Counted from the first letter of the stretch, positions 1-6,060 are shown. The stretch: DNA of 11,904 bases from JBCCFX01 sp039029515 (GCA_039029515.1 JBCCFX010000132.1:1-11904); one strand, 5' to 3'. The notes: generated by a model from the letters alone, not told the origin. Numbers and translations: made by a program.

Positions 1-1
1 A

Positions 2-169
2 CCAACCTGCATATTGCTAGCTGAAGCTGGCAATAATCCCTACGAAGGGGCTATGCCGCGAATGGCCAAACGGGCTACCGTCACCCTGAAAGTGATCGCT
101 GAGACGTTGGCGGCTGCATGCAAAACGTTGGTACCAGCGATCGCGGCTCACGGATCCGCGGTTTCCTGA
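2..169 (+). CDS. Possible 3' end of a gene entering from the left edge (unrecognised)
   Basis: A plus-strand frame is open from the first bases to a TGA at 167-169, giving about 55 residues. Composition looks protein-like, with an NPYEGAMPRMAKR segment followed by an Ala/Leu/Thr-rich, probably helical stretch. In-frame ATGs at 53 and 62 sit just after a GAAGGGG purine run, so a 38-residue gene starting at 53 is possible instead. No family is recognised. Surrounding sequence looks decayed and the frame is short, so this may be a remnant or chance. Confidence 0.22.
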   Translation, partial: PTCILLAEAGNNPYEGAMPRMAKRATVTLKVIAETLAAACKTLVPAIAAHGSAVS

Positions 170-228
170 TATCCCGGGCAAATGGCGTGCCCGAGTGGCA
201 TCGTAGCGGTTCTGGGCCAAAAGCGCCA

Positions 229-369
229 TCACCCCTTGCTGACCACCGTCGCCGCCAGACCAACGGTCTTCCCGCCATATTGAGACAGTCTCGACCCGCC
301 GATGGCGACCGCACCGGTACCGCTGTTGTCGCTGATCGTGCCGCTCCGCAGGTGACCCCTCGTCACCAT
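229..369 (-). CDS. Small 46-residue ORF coupled to the pseudogene upstream
   Basis: An ATG at 369-367 overlaps the stop of the broken gene upstream in an ATGGTGA arrangement typical of translational coupling. The 46-residue product is rich in Gly, Ser, Thr and Val (includes SGTGAVAIGGSRL and GLAATVVSKG) and ends at 231-229. It has no Arg-rich shadow-frame composition, unlike the longer overlapping frames here. It could be a short intact gene or the surviving start of a longer decayed one: after its stop the other frames carry no convincing continuation. No family is recognised. Confidence 0.3.
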   Translation of the reverse strand: MVTRGHLRSGTISDNSGTGAVAIGGSRLSQYGGKTVGLAATVVSKG

Positions 370-700
370 CGATCACGCGGACACGTCGCCTTCGGCATCG
401 TGATCTTCGTCGCCAGGTGCGCTCGCTTGCTTCTGCCGCCCCCGCGCTCCGCACGCCAACCTAGCCCGTCATTCTCTCTCGCTTCAGACAAGCCTTGCAC
501 TCGACGCATGCGGCGGCGCGGGCCGCGAACTGTTCGGATGTGAGTCTTGAGCCATCGACGCGCGATGCCTCAGCTCGAACGTACGACGCCACGCGGCGAA
601 TTGTAGACAGCGCCTGTCGGGCGTCAGTAGCCAAAGGCATACTGCCATCCCATGGTTTGCTGGACGGTGGCCTTTCAAACGTTCCAAGCGACTGGCACAA
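363..700 (-). pseudogene. Frameshifted small Cys-containing protein gene
   Basis: The upstream piece (700 to 461, TTG start, or internal ATG at 640) encodes about 79 residues ending LTSEQFAARAAACVECKACL then KRERMTG and a stop. Shifting frame just before that stop restores a plausible continuation, beginning LGW and ending HLATKITMPKATCPRDRW, which stops at 365-363. Together the halves resemble small proteins with a CxxC pair, a central Cys-rich knot and a terminal CP..(K/R)W motif. The central knot here has lost its cysteines and reads RAERGGG. Small indels in that G/C-rich stretch would explain both the frame loss and the missing cysteines. The family is not named with certainty. A sequencing error is an alternative, but more than one indel seems needed. 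Confidence 0.45.
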
Positions 701-907
701 CGATCGCGAGATGACGGACTGGCAAACCTGATCGCCCCCTTAAGGGCCGCTCAGGTATTCGCTAGCGCCGACTGGTAGAGCAGTGACGTCTCAATCAGCG
801 ATTCACCTACACGCCCCTTAGGTGCGTCCCGAAATTCCCGAAATGAGGCTACTCCATCTGGATACTTCTGGCAGAACCTGACGCTTCACGTAAGCAGTTG
901 CTTCTGC
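701..907. other. Intergenic stretch without a supported gene
   Basis: No convincing coding frame was seen. It holds a perfect 10-bp palindrome, CCCTTAAGGG at 737-746, a short tandem repeat CCCGAAATT/CCCGAAATG at 828-845, and a tRNA-like string ACTGGTAGAGCAG at 771-783 that does not fold into a full tRNA. The frame of the next gene stays open back to 779 but offers no ATG or GTG there, so an unseen upstream start or a truncated 5' end of that gene is possible. The promoter of the 908-2115 pair should lie here; no clear -35/-10 pair was found. Confidence 0.4.
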
Positions 908-1204
908 ATGCGTCGGCCTGCGACACTGCTCGGAAAGGACATTGCGACACACATCGCAAAGCAGCGCCAGACTGAACACCCGCAACGGGCCGCCAAGGCG
1001 TTGGACGATGCTGTTATCGCGGCCTATGCCGCGATCGAACCGGACGGTGAGTGGAGTCCATCATGGGCGGAAGTCTTTGTCGAGACTAGCGCAGGTCAAC
1101 CACTGCCGAAGGGTCACGAACTGTCAAGCCGTCGCGCGGAGATAGAGCAACTGATCCTCGGCAAATTGCTGCGGATGAACCTCGAACGATTGGAACCGAC
1201 ATGA
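908..1204 (+). CDS. Hypothetical protein, 98 aa, first of a two-gene unit
   Basis: The product is small and soluble, with no signal peptide, membrane segment or cysteine cluster. An N-terminal basic stretch (LLGKDIATHIAKQRQ) and an Ala-rich middle (about residues 28-45) look helical, and a Glu/Leu-rich C-terminus includes EIEQLILGKLLRMNLERLE. The ATG at 908 has no clear Shine-Dalgarno sequence. The frame is open back to 779 without a standard ATG or GTG, so the start is uncertain. Its TGA overlaps the ATG of the next gene as ATGA at 1201-1204, implying coupled translation and probably a shared job. No family is recognised. Position inside a tRNA-linked element suggests cargo, but this is inference only. 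Confidence 0.55.
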   Translation: MRRPATLLGKDIATHIAKQRQTEHPQRAAKALDDAVIAAYAAIEPDGEWSPSWAEVFVETSAGQPLPKGHELSSRRAEIEQLILGKLLRMNLERLEPT

Positions 1205-2115
1205 AATTCTCAACTGAAGGCATCCCGTTTACGGAAGCAGGTATCGAATGGCGCTCATACCTTGATGACCGGTTCGATTTTGGGAGGCTATCAGACGCTG
1301 CACAGCAGGCTGAAGAAACAGTGAACTTCTGGCAGGACCTGCTGCAATCACGACCGCAGTACGCGATTCTTGCACTCGCCGCAGAGGTTACGAATATCAC
1401 GAGCACCGAGGGCCTTGAGACAATGCTCGAATTTGATCGCGATTTCGGCTTCTGGCGAGGCGATGACCTCTGTGTTTCATTGGCGACCTGTGACGTTGCA
1501 CGTGAGTCCCTCGCGGTTGGCACACCGCACTCTGATGTCGCCAAGCTTATCGCACTTTGCCCAGATACATATGTTGAGACTGCGATCGGCAAGTTGGATG
1601 CTTTCGTCTTTCTGCGCCAACAAGCAGATGATCTGGTATCGGGTGTGTCGCGGCGTACAGTCAGTCGTGGTGCGTTGGCAATTGACTATGAAGGTTCGTC
1701 TGAGGAGTGGCGCGAAGCTCATGTTCCGAAGGTTCTAGAAGTCCGCGACATGCTGTCAATCAGCGACGATGTAGAAAGAGCCATCCTGACGGTCTTGGGT
1801 CGGTATGACTTGCTACGTCAACAACAAGCAATAGTCCCGGAGATGGGGCCCTCACCGAGCCCTCCATCGAAGAAAGGGCAGTCTGTTCTGTCGATTTTGG
1901 CATCGCTCGATCTGTACGAGAGTCGTACCGCGCCAGAACTCGCCGAAGCGCTCTCGAAAAAGGGCATTGATACCGACGAGAAGACTCTGCGCTCTCACGT
2001 TATACCGGCGCTGCGCGAGTGGGGCGTCGCCACGGCAAGAGGCAAGGGCTACTACATCGATCGCCAACATGCCATGGGATGGAGGGTGCTGAGATCCGCT
2101 GATAGCGCTACGTGA
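1201..2115 (+). CDS. Hypothetical protein, 304 aa, with C-terminal winged-helix-like region
   Basis: This is an unrecognised, soluble, mostly acidic protein whose ATG overlaps the stop of the 98-aa gene. The N-terminal two thirds (about 1-215) is rich in Trp and Phe motifs (GIEWRSYLDDRF, NFWQDLL, FGFWRGDD) and shows no known catalytic signature. A Ser/Pro-rich linker (about 218-227, SPSPPSKKG) leads to residues 228-290. That region has the helix pattern of a winged helix: SILASLDLY, TAPELAEALSKKG, EKTLRSHVIPALREWGV, then a short GKGYYID hairpin. This suggests a DNA-binding or protein-docking C-terminus. It could be a regulator, a defence component or another cargo protein; the sequence does not decide. 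Confidence 0.72.
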   Translation: MKFSTEGIPFTEAGIEWRSYLDDRFDFGRLSDAAQQAEETVNFWQDLLQSRPQYAILALAAEVTNITSTEGLETMLEFDRDFGFWRGDDLCVSLATCDVARESLAVGTPHSDVAKLIALCPDTYVETAIGKLDAFVFLRQQADDLVSGVSRRTVSRGALAIDYEGSSEEWREAHVPKVLEVRDMLSISDDVERAILTVLGRYDLLRQQQAIVPEMGPSPSPPSKKGQSVLSILASLDLYESRTAPELAEALSKKGIDTDEKTLRSHVIPALREWGVATARGKGYYIDRQHAMGWRVLRSADSAT

Positions 2116-2140
2116 GCGTTACGTTTGCGGTATAGCGGAC

Positions 2141-2167
2141 GCACCGGCACCGGTTTCTAATCGGTGC
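2141..2167 (+). promoter_or_regulatory. Hairpin or operator abutting the first HTH gene start
   Basis: Two tandem GCACCG copies (2141-2146 and 2147-2152) are followed by the inverted copy CGGTGC (2162-2167), which ends exactly where the ATG at 2168 begins. The proximal pair can form a 6-bp hairpin with a 9-base loop. No Shine-Dalgarno sequence is visible before this ATG. The repeat could be a protein operator (the downstream gene encodes an HTH protein, so autoregulation is a natural guess) or an RNA structure that limits initiation. The sites are short, so chance is not excluded. Confidence 0.35.
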
Positions 2168-2401
2168 ATGACTACACCGCCAAACGACCGACTATTGTTG
2201 CGGGCAGCCGAAGCTGCTGACCTGCTGGGCATCTCATCGCGACACTGGAACGAGCTCAACGCTCGCGGGCTGACGCCAGCACCGATCAGGCTCGGTCGGT
2301 CTGTGCGATGGAGACGCGACGAAATCGCGGCTTGGCTCGACGCCGGTTCACCGGCACGGGATCACTGGACGCGGATGCGCGGAGGTGATGCCAATGGATG
2401 A
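2168..2401 (+). CDS. AlpA/excisionase-like helix-turn-helix protein, 77 aa
   Basis: This is a small MerR-type winged HTH protein of the AlpA/excisionase class. The family signature covers residues 9-58: LLLRAAEAADLLGISSRHW (recognition HTH), then RLGRSVRWRRDEIAAWL, the usual wing and closing helix. Such proteins act as transcription activators of integrase genes or as recombination directionality factors in prophages and islands, and the chromosomal-end integrase here fits either role. It heads a tight plus-strand cassette and overlaps the next gene by 8 bases. That second HTH protein is clearly related to it, so the pair looks like an old duplication with divided roles. Confidence 0.85.
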   Translation: MTTPPNDRLLLRAAEAADLLGISSRHWNELNARGLTPAPIRLGRSVRWRRDEIAAWLDAGSPARDHWTRMRGGDANG

Positions 2402-2609
2402 ACACCGCGCAAATGCCCCCCAGCCCCCCAAGCTTGCGCTTCGGGCAAACGAAGCTGCACAAGCGCTTGGCGTGTCTCGACGCAAACTCTGGGAACTCAC
2501 GAACCGTGGCGTGATTCCGCATGTGCGGGTCGGGCGCTCGATTCTGTATCCCATATCGGCACTGAACGACTGGCTTGGCGAGCATTCCAAGGAAGGAACG
2601 TCTATATGA
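2394..2609 (+). CDS. Second AlpA/excisionase-like HTH protein, 71 aa
   Basis: ATG 2394 is preferred because GGAGG at 2381-2385 lies 8 bases upstream; GTG 2385 and ATG 2388 are in frame but too close to that site. The HTH core is LALRANEAAQALGVSRRKLW followed by ELTNRGVIPHVRVGRSILY and a closing SALNDWL helix. It aligns residue for residue with the preceding protein apart from one gap near the wing. A helix-turn-helix DNA-binding role is secure. Whether it is a repressor, a replication regulator or an excisionase cannot be told. The stop overlaps the next ATG as ATATGA, so the cassette is translationally coupled. Confidence 0.82.
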   Translation: MDEHRANAPQPPKLALRANEAAQALGVSRRKLWELTNRGVIPHVRVGRSILYPISALNDWLGEHSKEGTSI

Positions 2610-3046
2610 CTCATGATCCAGTCGCGGCGAAAGCCGCACCCCGACGGCAATCGGGAGCGCAGCGACAACATTACAGCCATCATAGGCGAACGATCGAACA
2701 GTTTGTGCCAGAGATCCGCCTCGTTGATGATTACATCGTGATGGCGGCAATGGTCGGCCATCCCGATTGGGTCAGTCATGTCCAGCACATGATCCGTCCA
2801 GTTGACTTCAATGACCCGCGTCACCAGCAATTCGTTCGGGCCTGTCTATGGCAATTGAACGGCGCTGGACGTGCCCACCTGACGGCATTGAAGCAGTTGA
2901 TGCTCGCAGGACGCGCGTTTCACTCGCAATCATGGAATCTGTTCAGTCGATACCTCATCGATGTCGCTGACCTGTTGCCGCACTCCAACATGGTAGAGGC
3001 GGCAGTTCTCTCAATCGCCGGTAATCCAAGAGGTGCAGCAGCATGA
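2606..3046 (+). CDS. Stand-alone DnaB N-terminal-domain-like protein, 146 aa
   Basis: Residues about 38-105 match the N-terminal domain pattern of the replicative helicase DnaB. The pattern is a helix with hydrophobic LGALL-like spacing (DDYIVMAAMVGHPDW), then the hallmark PVDFNDPRHQQFVRACLWQL, then an HLTALKQLMLAGRAF helix. In DnaB this domain mediates hexamer collars and primase contact. Here the RecA-like motor is missing from the same chain, but a RecA-fold ATPase is encoded directly downstream with a 4-base ATGA overlap. The two may form a split helicase. The basic N-terminus (1-30) is low complexity. AAGGAA lies about 8-9 bases before the ATG. The match is by eye, so the domain call is good but not certain. 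Confidence 0.75.
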   Translation: MTHDPVAAKAAPRRQSGAQRQHYSHHRRTIEQFVPEIRLVDDYIVMAAMVGHPDWVSHVQHMIRPVDFNDPRHQQFVRACLWQLNGAGRAHLTALKQLMLAGRAFHSQSWNLFSRYLIDVADLLPHSNMVEAAVLSIAGNPRGAAA

Positions 3047-4173
3047 GCGGATTCGCCCCGATTGAGAACCCAAGAGATTCACGTGCATGTCAACTCTCGT
3101 CAGTGTCAGACCCAAAATCCAATGTGATGCCGGTCATGGTGAATCTCGGCGATGTGGAACCGATGCCGGTTCGATGGCTATGGCCAGGGCGGATCGCACG
3201 CGGAAAGTTGACACTGTTGATTGGAGATCCCGGTCAGGGCAAGAGCATGTTGACGGTCGATCTCGCATCGCGGGTCTCGACTGGATCGCCGTGGCCAGAT
3301 ACGGCAGACCAAGAGCGTGAGCCTGCAGGCGTTGTCATGCTGAATGCCGAGGATGATGCGGCAGATACGGTCCGGCCAAGACTCGATGCACACAGTGGTG
3401 ATGCTTGCCGCGTCAACGTTATGCGGGCTGTGACTCGACGGCCGACCTTTGATGCCATTGGAGAGAATCAGTTGATCGATGAGCCATTTGACCTGACGCG
3501 TGATCTTGATGCGCTGGGTGTGGCAATCTCGGAAACACCAAATTGTCAACTCGTCACCGTCGATCCGATCTCAGCATATTGCGGGCAGACCGACACTCAT
3601 CGAGATGCCGCGGTCCGAGGGACCTTGGCGCCACTCTCGGATCTCGCGGCTCGTCACGGCGTTGCTGTTGTCGCGGTCGCACATATGAACAAGAGTGGAT
3701 CAGGTCCAGCGGTTTACCGTGCGATGGGTTCGCTTGCTTTCGCGGCAGCGGCCCGCGCGGTCTGGGTGGTAGCGGCCGACAAGGACGACAAGCGGCGGCG
3801 TCTGTTCCTTCCGGTGAAGAACAATCTGGCTCCTGACGTCTTGGGATTGGCGTTCGGGATTGAGGATGATGGTGGTGGAGCGAGGATTGGTTGGGAGCCC
3901 GAGCCAATCAACGTATCTGCTGACTTTGCTCTTGGCGATCAAGGTGGAGATCGCGACACCAGCGCAGTCGATGAGGCTGCTGAGTGGTTGACGGCTGCCC
4001 TTGAAGGTGGGCCGGTGCCGGCGATTGACTTATTCGACCGCGCCAAGGCAGATGGTGTTTCGAAATCGGCATTGCAGCGAGCGAAGCCGAGGATCGGAGC
4101 GGAATCCAAGCGGGACGGATTTGGCGGTCCATGGTCGTGGTCACTGCCTCATAGGTGCTCAGACTCCCCGTAG
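3043..4173 (+). CDS. RepA-like AAA family (RecA-fold) ATPase / helicase, 376 aa
   Basis: This is a cytoplasmic ATPase of the RSF1010 RepA / AAA_25 type used by plasmids and islands for replication. Walker A is GDPGQGKS (residues 61-68) after the KLTLLIG strand. NAEDD (101-105) is the conserved acidic motif after the second strand. Walker B is CQLVTVDPIS with Asp174. The sensor-like AVAHMNKSG is at 211-219, followed by the family's GSLAFAAAARAVWVV segment (229-243). The C-terminal 70 residues (EAAEWLTAALEGG to GPWSWSL) look like a winged helix, as is common in island versions. It overlaps the DnaB-N-like gene and probably works with it at an origin inside the element. No primase gene is seen nearby. 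Confidence 0.88.
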   Translation: MSGFAPIENPRDSRACQLSSVSDPKSNVMPVMVNLGDVEPMPVRWLWPGRIARGKLTLLIGDPGQGKSMLTVDLASRVSTGSPWPDTADQEREPAGVVMLNAEDDAADTVRPRLDAHSGDACRVNVMRAVTRRPTFDAIGENQLIDEPFDLTRDLDALGVAISETPNCQLVTVDPISAYCGQTDTHRDAAVRGTLAPLSDLAARHGVAVVAVAHMNKSGSGPAVYRAMGSLAFAAAARAVWVVAADKDDKRRRLFLPVKNNLAPDVLGLAFGIEDDGGGARIGWEPEPINVSADFALGDQGGDRDTSAVDEAAEWLTAALEGGPVPAIDLFDRAKADGVSKSALQRAKPRIGAESKRDGFGGPWSWSLPHRCSDSP

Positions 4174-4221
4174 ATACTCACGCTCAGGAGTGAGCATCTA
4201 CGGCAAGCGCGAGTATCTACG
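4168..4221. repeat. Cluster of inverted GTAGATACTC repeats between ATPase and integrase
   Basis: Arms at 4168-4181 (CCGTAGATACTCAC) and 4190-4203 (GTGAGCATCTACGG) are complementary at 13 of 14 positions, around an 8-base loop. A third copy lies inverted at 4207-4221 and matches 4169-4183 at 14 of 15 positions. A weaker fourth, TAGGTGCTCA at 4152-4161, lies within the end of the ATPase gene. There is no T-run, so a simple terminator is unlikely. The spacing and orientation suit protein-binding sites: iterons for the RepA-like ATPase, arm sites for the integrase, or operators for the HTH proteins. Confidence 0.7.
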
Positions 4222-4295
4222 AGCGTCGCTTGCGTGTCTCGACGCGACGCCGTGCAGTCTTGCGCGTCGCAATGCGAAGTGATACGTTTGAATGC

Positions 4296-4301
4296 AAAGG
4301 A
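4296..4301 (+). promoter_or_regulatory. Ribosome binding site fixing the integrase start
   Basis: AAAGGA stands 7 bases before the ATG at 4309. The upstream GTG at 4234 in the same frame lacks such a site and would add 25 residues lying over the repeat-flanking DNA, so 4309 is preferred. Confidence 0.7.
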
Positions 4302-4308
4302 ATCCCAA

Positions 4309-5799
4309 ATGGCACGAACAAAGCGAAGCCGATCACGCGGATCTGGTTCAATCTTCAAACGCAATGGACGCGGAGCCTGGATCGCGGCATGGTTTGACCA
4401 CACCGGACGCCGCCGAGAACGTTCAACTCGCACGACCGACAAGGCGGCGGCCGAGCGAATCCTGGCGAAGCATGTCGCCGATGCCGCGCTGCGCCGGGAT
4501 GGTGTGATCGATGAACAGGCGGACCGCTTCGCAATCGAAGCACGCCGTCCGTTGCATGAGCATGTCGATGCGTACATTCAGCATTGCGAACGATCGGGGC
4601 AGACCGGTGCGCACGTCCGGCAGAAACGGGATGCATTGCAGCGTTTCATCGACTACGCCGAGGCGGAATGCCTCACAGGTATCACGGGCGATGCGCTCGA
4701 GAACCACCTCCATGCCATGAAGTGCGACGGATTGAGTGCGCGGTCCTTGAACTACGTCCGATCAATCGCGATCGCGTTCTATTCCTGGCTCGTCAGGACT
4801 GGACGGGCGAAGTCGAATCCGTTGTCGGTCGTGACGAAGCGAGATGAGGCAAGGGATCGAAGGCGGATTCGTCGCCCGTTGACGGAGGATGAACTGGCCC
4901 GGCTGCTATCAGTGGCGCGTGAACGCGGACGCGAGGCGTGGTACTTGTGTGCGGCACTCGCAGGCTTACGGCGTGGTGATCTGATTCGATTGAAGTGGAC
5001 CGATGTGGACTTTGACGCCAACACCATCACGATTTCCGATGGGAAGGCGAAACGGATCGACCAGATTCCGATGCATCCACAGCTCGCGGATGCGCTCCAT
5101 CAGCGACTGGCGGAACATCCGGCGATCGGGGCGGCGCGGGTGTTCCCTGAAGCTGTCACGAACCGGACGCGTCAGCGCGACTTTCTTCGCGCTGGTCTGG
5201 CGCGTGAGGAAGTCGTCCGTGATGACGCCGGGAACGTCGTCATGGTTGGAACCGGCACGCGGGCGAAGCCAAAGCTCCGCGTGGTCACGACGGACGAGGA
5301 TGGCAGGGAAATCGATCTGCATTCGCTCCGCACGACGCTTGGCACCACGATGGCCCGGCAGGGCGTCCCGCCTCAACTCGCCCAGCAGGTGATGCGTCAC
5401 GCGTCCTACAAGACGACGGAGAAGCACTACGTCGTCCTCGGCGTAAATGACGCGGCGAAGGCCATCGACGCGGTGCCGGCGATTCAGATGCCTGAGACGG
5501 AAGCTCACCGGGCGACGGGCACGATCGATTCAAGGCCGGTTGAATTGACGGAATCTGACCCCCCGCAGTTACCCCAGCAGTTGGGGCGCGAAATGGGGCA
5601 ATCCGGTGCGATGCAGTGCGCTAACGAGGTGCGCGGCGTCGTGTCGCCGGATTCGCGGAAGTCCCTTGCAATGCAGGGGCATACGACGCGAAGCGGCTCG
5701 ATGCGAAAGTCGGGCTGGGCGGATTCGAACCGCCGACCTTCTGACCCCCAGTCAGACGCGCTAACCAAGCTGCGCTACAGCCCGCAAGACGAGGCATGA
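4309..5799 (+). CDS. int: Tyrosine recombinase / integrase, 496 aa, reading through tRNA-Pro
   Basis: This is a site-specific recombinase that integrates and excises the element. Residues 1-60 are basic with GSIFKRNGRGAWIAAWFD, the usual arm-binding start. A SAM-like core-binding domain spans about 82-175. The catalytic domain follows with Arg221 (AGLRRGDL), Lys246 or 248, His338/Arg341 (LHSLR), His364 (MRHASYKTT) and nucleophile Tyr374 (EKHYVVL). All active-site residues are present, so it should be functional. Residues 375-496 are an unusual tail rich in Gln, Ser and Pro. From about residue 468 the frame runs antisense across the complete tRNA-Pro gene, and it stops at 5797-5799. Those last residues are a by-product of the tRNA sequence (the DSNRRPSDPQSDALTKLRYS type of peptide). 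Confidence 0.93.
   Translation: MARTKRSRSRGSGSIFKRNGRGAWIAAWFDHTGRRRERSTRTTDKAAAERILAKHVADAALRRDGVIDEQADRFAIEARRPLHEHVDAYIQHCERSGQTGAHVRQKRDALQRFIDYAEAECLTGITGDALENHLHAMKCDGLSARSLNYVRSIAIAFYSWLVRTGRAKSNPLSVVTKRDEARDRRRIRRPLTEDELARLLSVARERGREAWYLCAALAGLRRGDLIRLKWTDVDFDANTITISDGKAKRIDQIPMHPQLADALHQRLAEHPAIGAARVFPEAVTNRTRQRDFLRAGLAREEVVRDDAGNVVMVGTGTRAKPKLRVVTTDEDGREIDLHSLRTTLGTTMARQGVPPQLAQQVMRHASYKTTEKHYVVLGVNDAAKAIDAVPAIQMPETEAHRATGTIDSRPVELTESDPPQLPQQLGREMGQSGAMQCANEVRGVVSPDSRKSLAMQGHTTRSGSMRKSGWADSNRRPSDPQSDALTKLRYSPQDEA
5710..5784 (-). tRNA. tRNA-Pro (anticodon GGG)
   Basis: This is a complete 75-nt cloverleaf on the minus strand. The acceptor stem is CGGGCTG/CAGCCCG and the D-stem GCGC/GCGC. 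The anticodon arm TCTGA-CTGGGGG-TCAGA gives anticodon GGG. The T arm is GGCGG-TTCGAAT-CCGCC, followed by discriminator A at 5710. CCA is not encoded (CTT follows). The gene lies entirely within the antisense of the integrase reading frame, and its 3' half is the presumed attachment site. If so, the acceptor and T arm now present were brought in by the element. Confidence 0.97.
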
Positions 5800-5801
5800 T
5801 A
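5796..5801 (-). promoter_or_regulatory. Possible -10 box for tRNA-Pro
   Basis: TATCAT on the minus strand ends 11 bases before the tRNA-Pro 5' end, a usual distance. No convincing -35 box was found at the expected spacing. The integrase TGA falls inside this hexamer, so the recombinase frame also crosses the presumed tRNA promoter. Confidence 0.3.
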
Positions 5802-5861
5802 CCACTTCAAGTTCCTCCTGGTGTTTCACGCCTTGACTGGTCATCCTGGCCCGGAACGAAC

Positions 5862-5888
5862 AACCGCCCCCGGCGTACGGGGGCGGTT
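5862..5888 (-). terminator. Hairpin terminator between tRNA-Ser and tRNA-Pro
   Basis: Perfect 10-bp arms AACCGCCCCC (5862-5871) and GGGGGCGGTT (5879-5888) enclose a 7-base loop. On the minus strand, downstream of tRNA-Ser, the stem is followed by TTGTTCGTT. On the plus strand it is followed only by a short T run. Best read as the tRNA-Ser terminator, possibly bidirectional and also stopping integrase transcription. Confidence 0.7.
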
Positions 5889-5929
5889 TGATCGATCGAT
5901 TGGACGCTTCGGTCCATGATTCACGGAAG

Positions 5930-6018
5930 CGGACAGGGAGGGATTCGAACCCTCGGTACGACAAATGCCGTACACGGCATTTCCAGTGCCGCTCCTTCAG
6001 CCGCTCGGACACCTGCCC
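5930..6018 (-). tRNA. tRNA-Ser (anticodon GGA)
   Basis: This 89-nt gene on the minus strand has the long variable arm of a class II tRNA. The acceptor is GGGCAGG/CCTGTCC with one G-U pair. The anticodon arm CGGCA-CTGGAAA-TGCCG reads GGA for serine UCC/UCU codons. The variable arm includes GTACGGCATTTGTCGTAC, and the T arm is GAGGG-TTCGAAT-CCCTC. The discriminator is G, as expected for serine. CCA is not encoded. Confidence 0.97.
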
Positions 6019-6032
6019 CGTGGTTCCTCTGT

Positions 6033-6060
6033 AGTGTATCCGCGTGAACGATGCGCTCAA
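6033..6060 (-). promoter_or_regulatory. Promoter of tRNA-Ser, overlapping the truB start
   Basis: On the minus strand, TTGAGC (6060-6055) and TACACT (6038-6033) are separated by 16 bases, with the -10 box 14 bases before the tRNA 5' end. This is a good sigma-70-type fit. The -35 box lies inside the first codons of truB. Confidence 0.5.

Larger units (their letters stand above)
908..5784. mobile_element. Integrative element at tRNA-Pro (left end not located)
   Basis: An intact tyrosine recombinase lies against the 3' end of tRNA-Pro, the classic arrangement for tRNA-targeted islands. HTH/excisionase-like genes, replication genes and unknown cargo are stacked beside it on one strand. The right junction must fall within the tRNA's 3' half (about 5710-5750). 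A second copy of that tRNA 3' sequence was searched for by eye in 1-4300 and not seen, so the left att site probably lies before the window. The start given is only the first clear gene; the decayed 1-907 region may also belong. There are no capsid, conjugation or terminase genes in view, so a plasmid-like or satellite-like element is possible. Confidence 0.6.

Noticed and set aside
61..90. CGGGCTA string as a left attachment copy of the tRNA-Pro 3' end
   Set aside because: Only six or seven bases match and the T-arm sequence GGATTCGAACC is absent, so it is not an att site.
178..212. GCGTGCCCGAGTGGC resembles the start of a tRNA-Ser D arm
   Set aside because: No acceptor, anticodon or T arm can be assembled around it, and it overlaps plausible coding remnants on the other strand.
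17..454. Minus-strand frame of 145 codons at the left edge
   Set aside because: Arg/His/Gln/Ser-rich composition typical of an off-frame translation. Better short frames overlap it at 229-369 and 363-700.
767..800. tRNA-like string ACTGGTAGAGCAG followed by TCTCAATCAGC, resembling a D arm and anticodon arm
   Set aside because: The 5' D-stem, the anticodon stem and the T arm do not pair and no TTCGAAT-type T loop follows, so it is not a tRNA gene. It could be a very decayed fragment, but chance is as likely.
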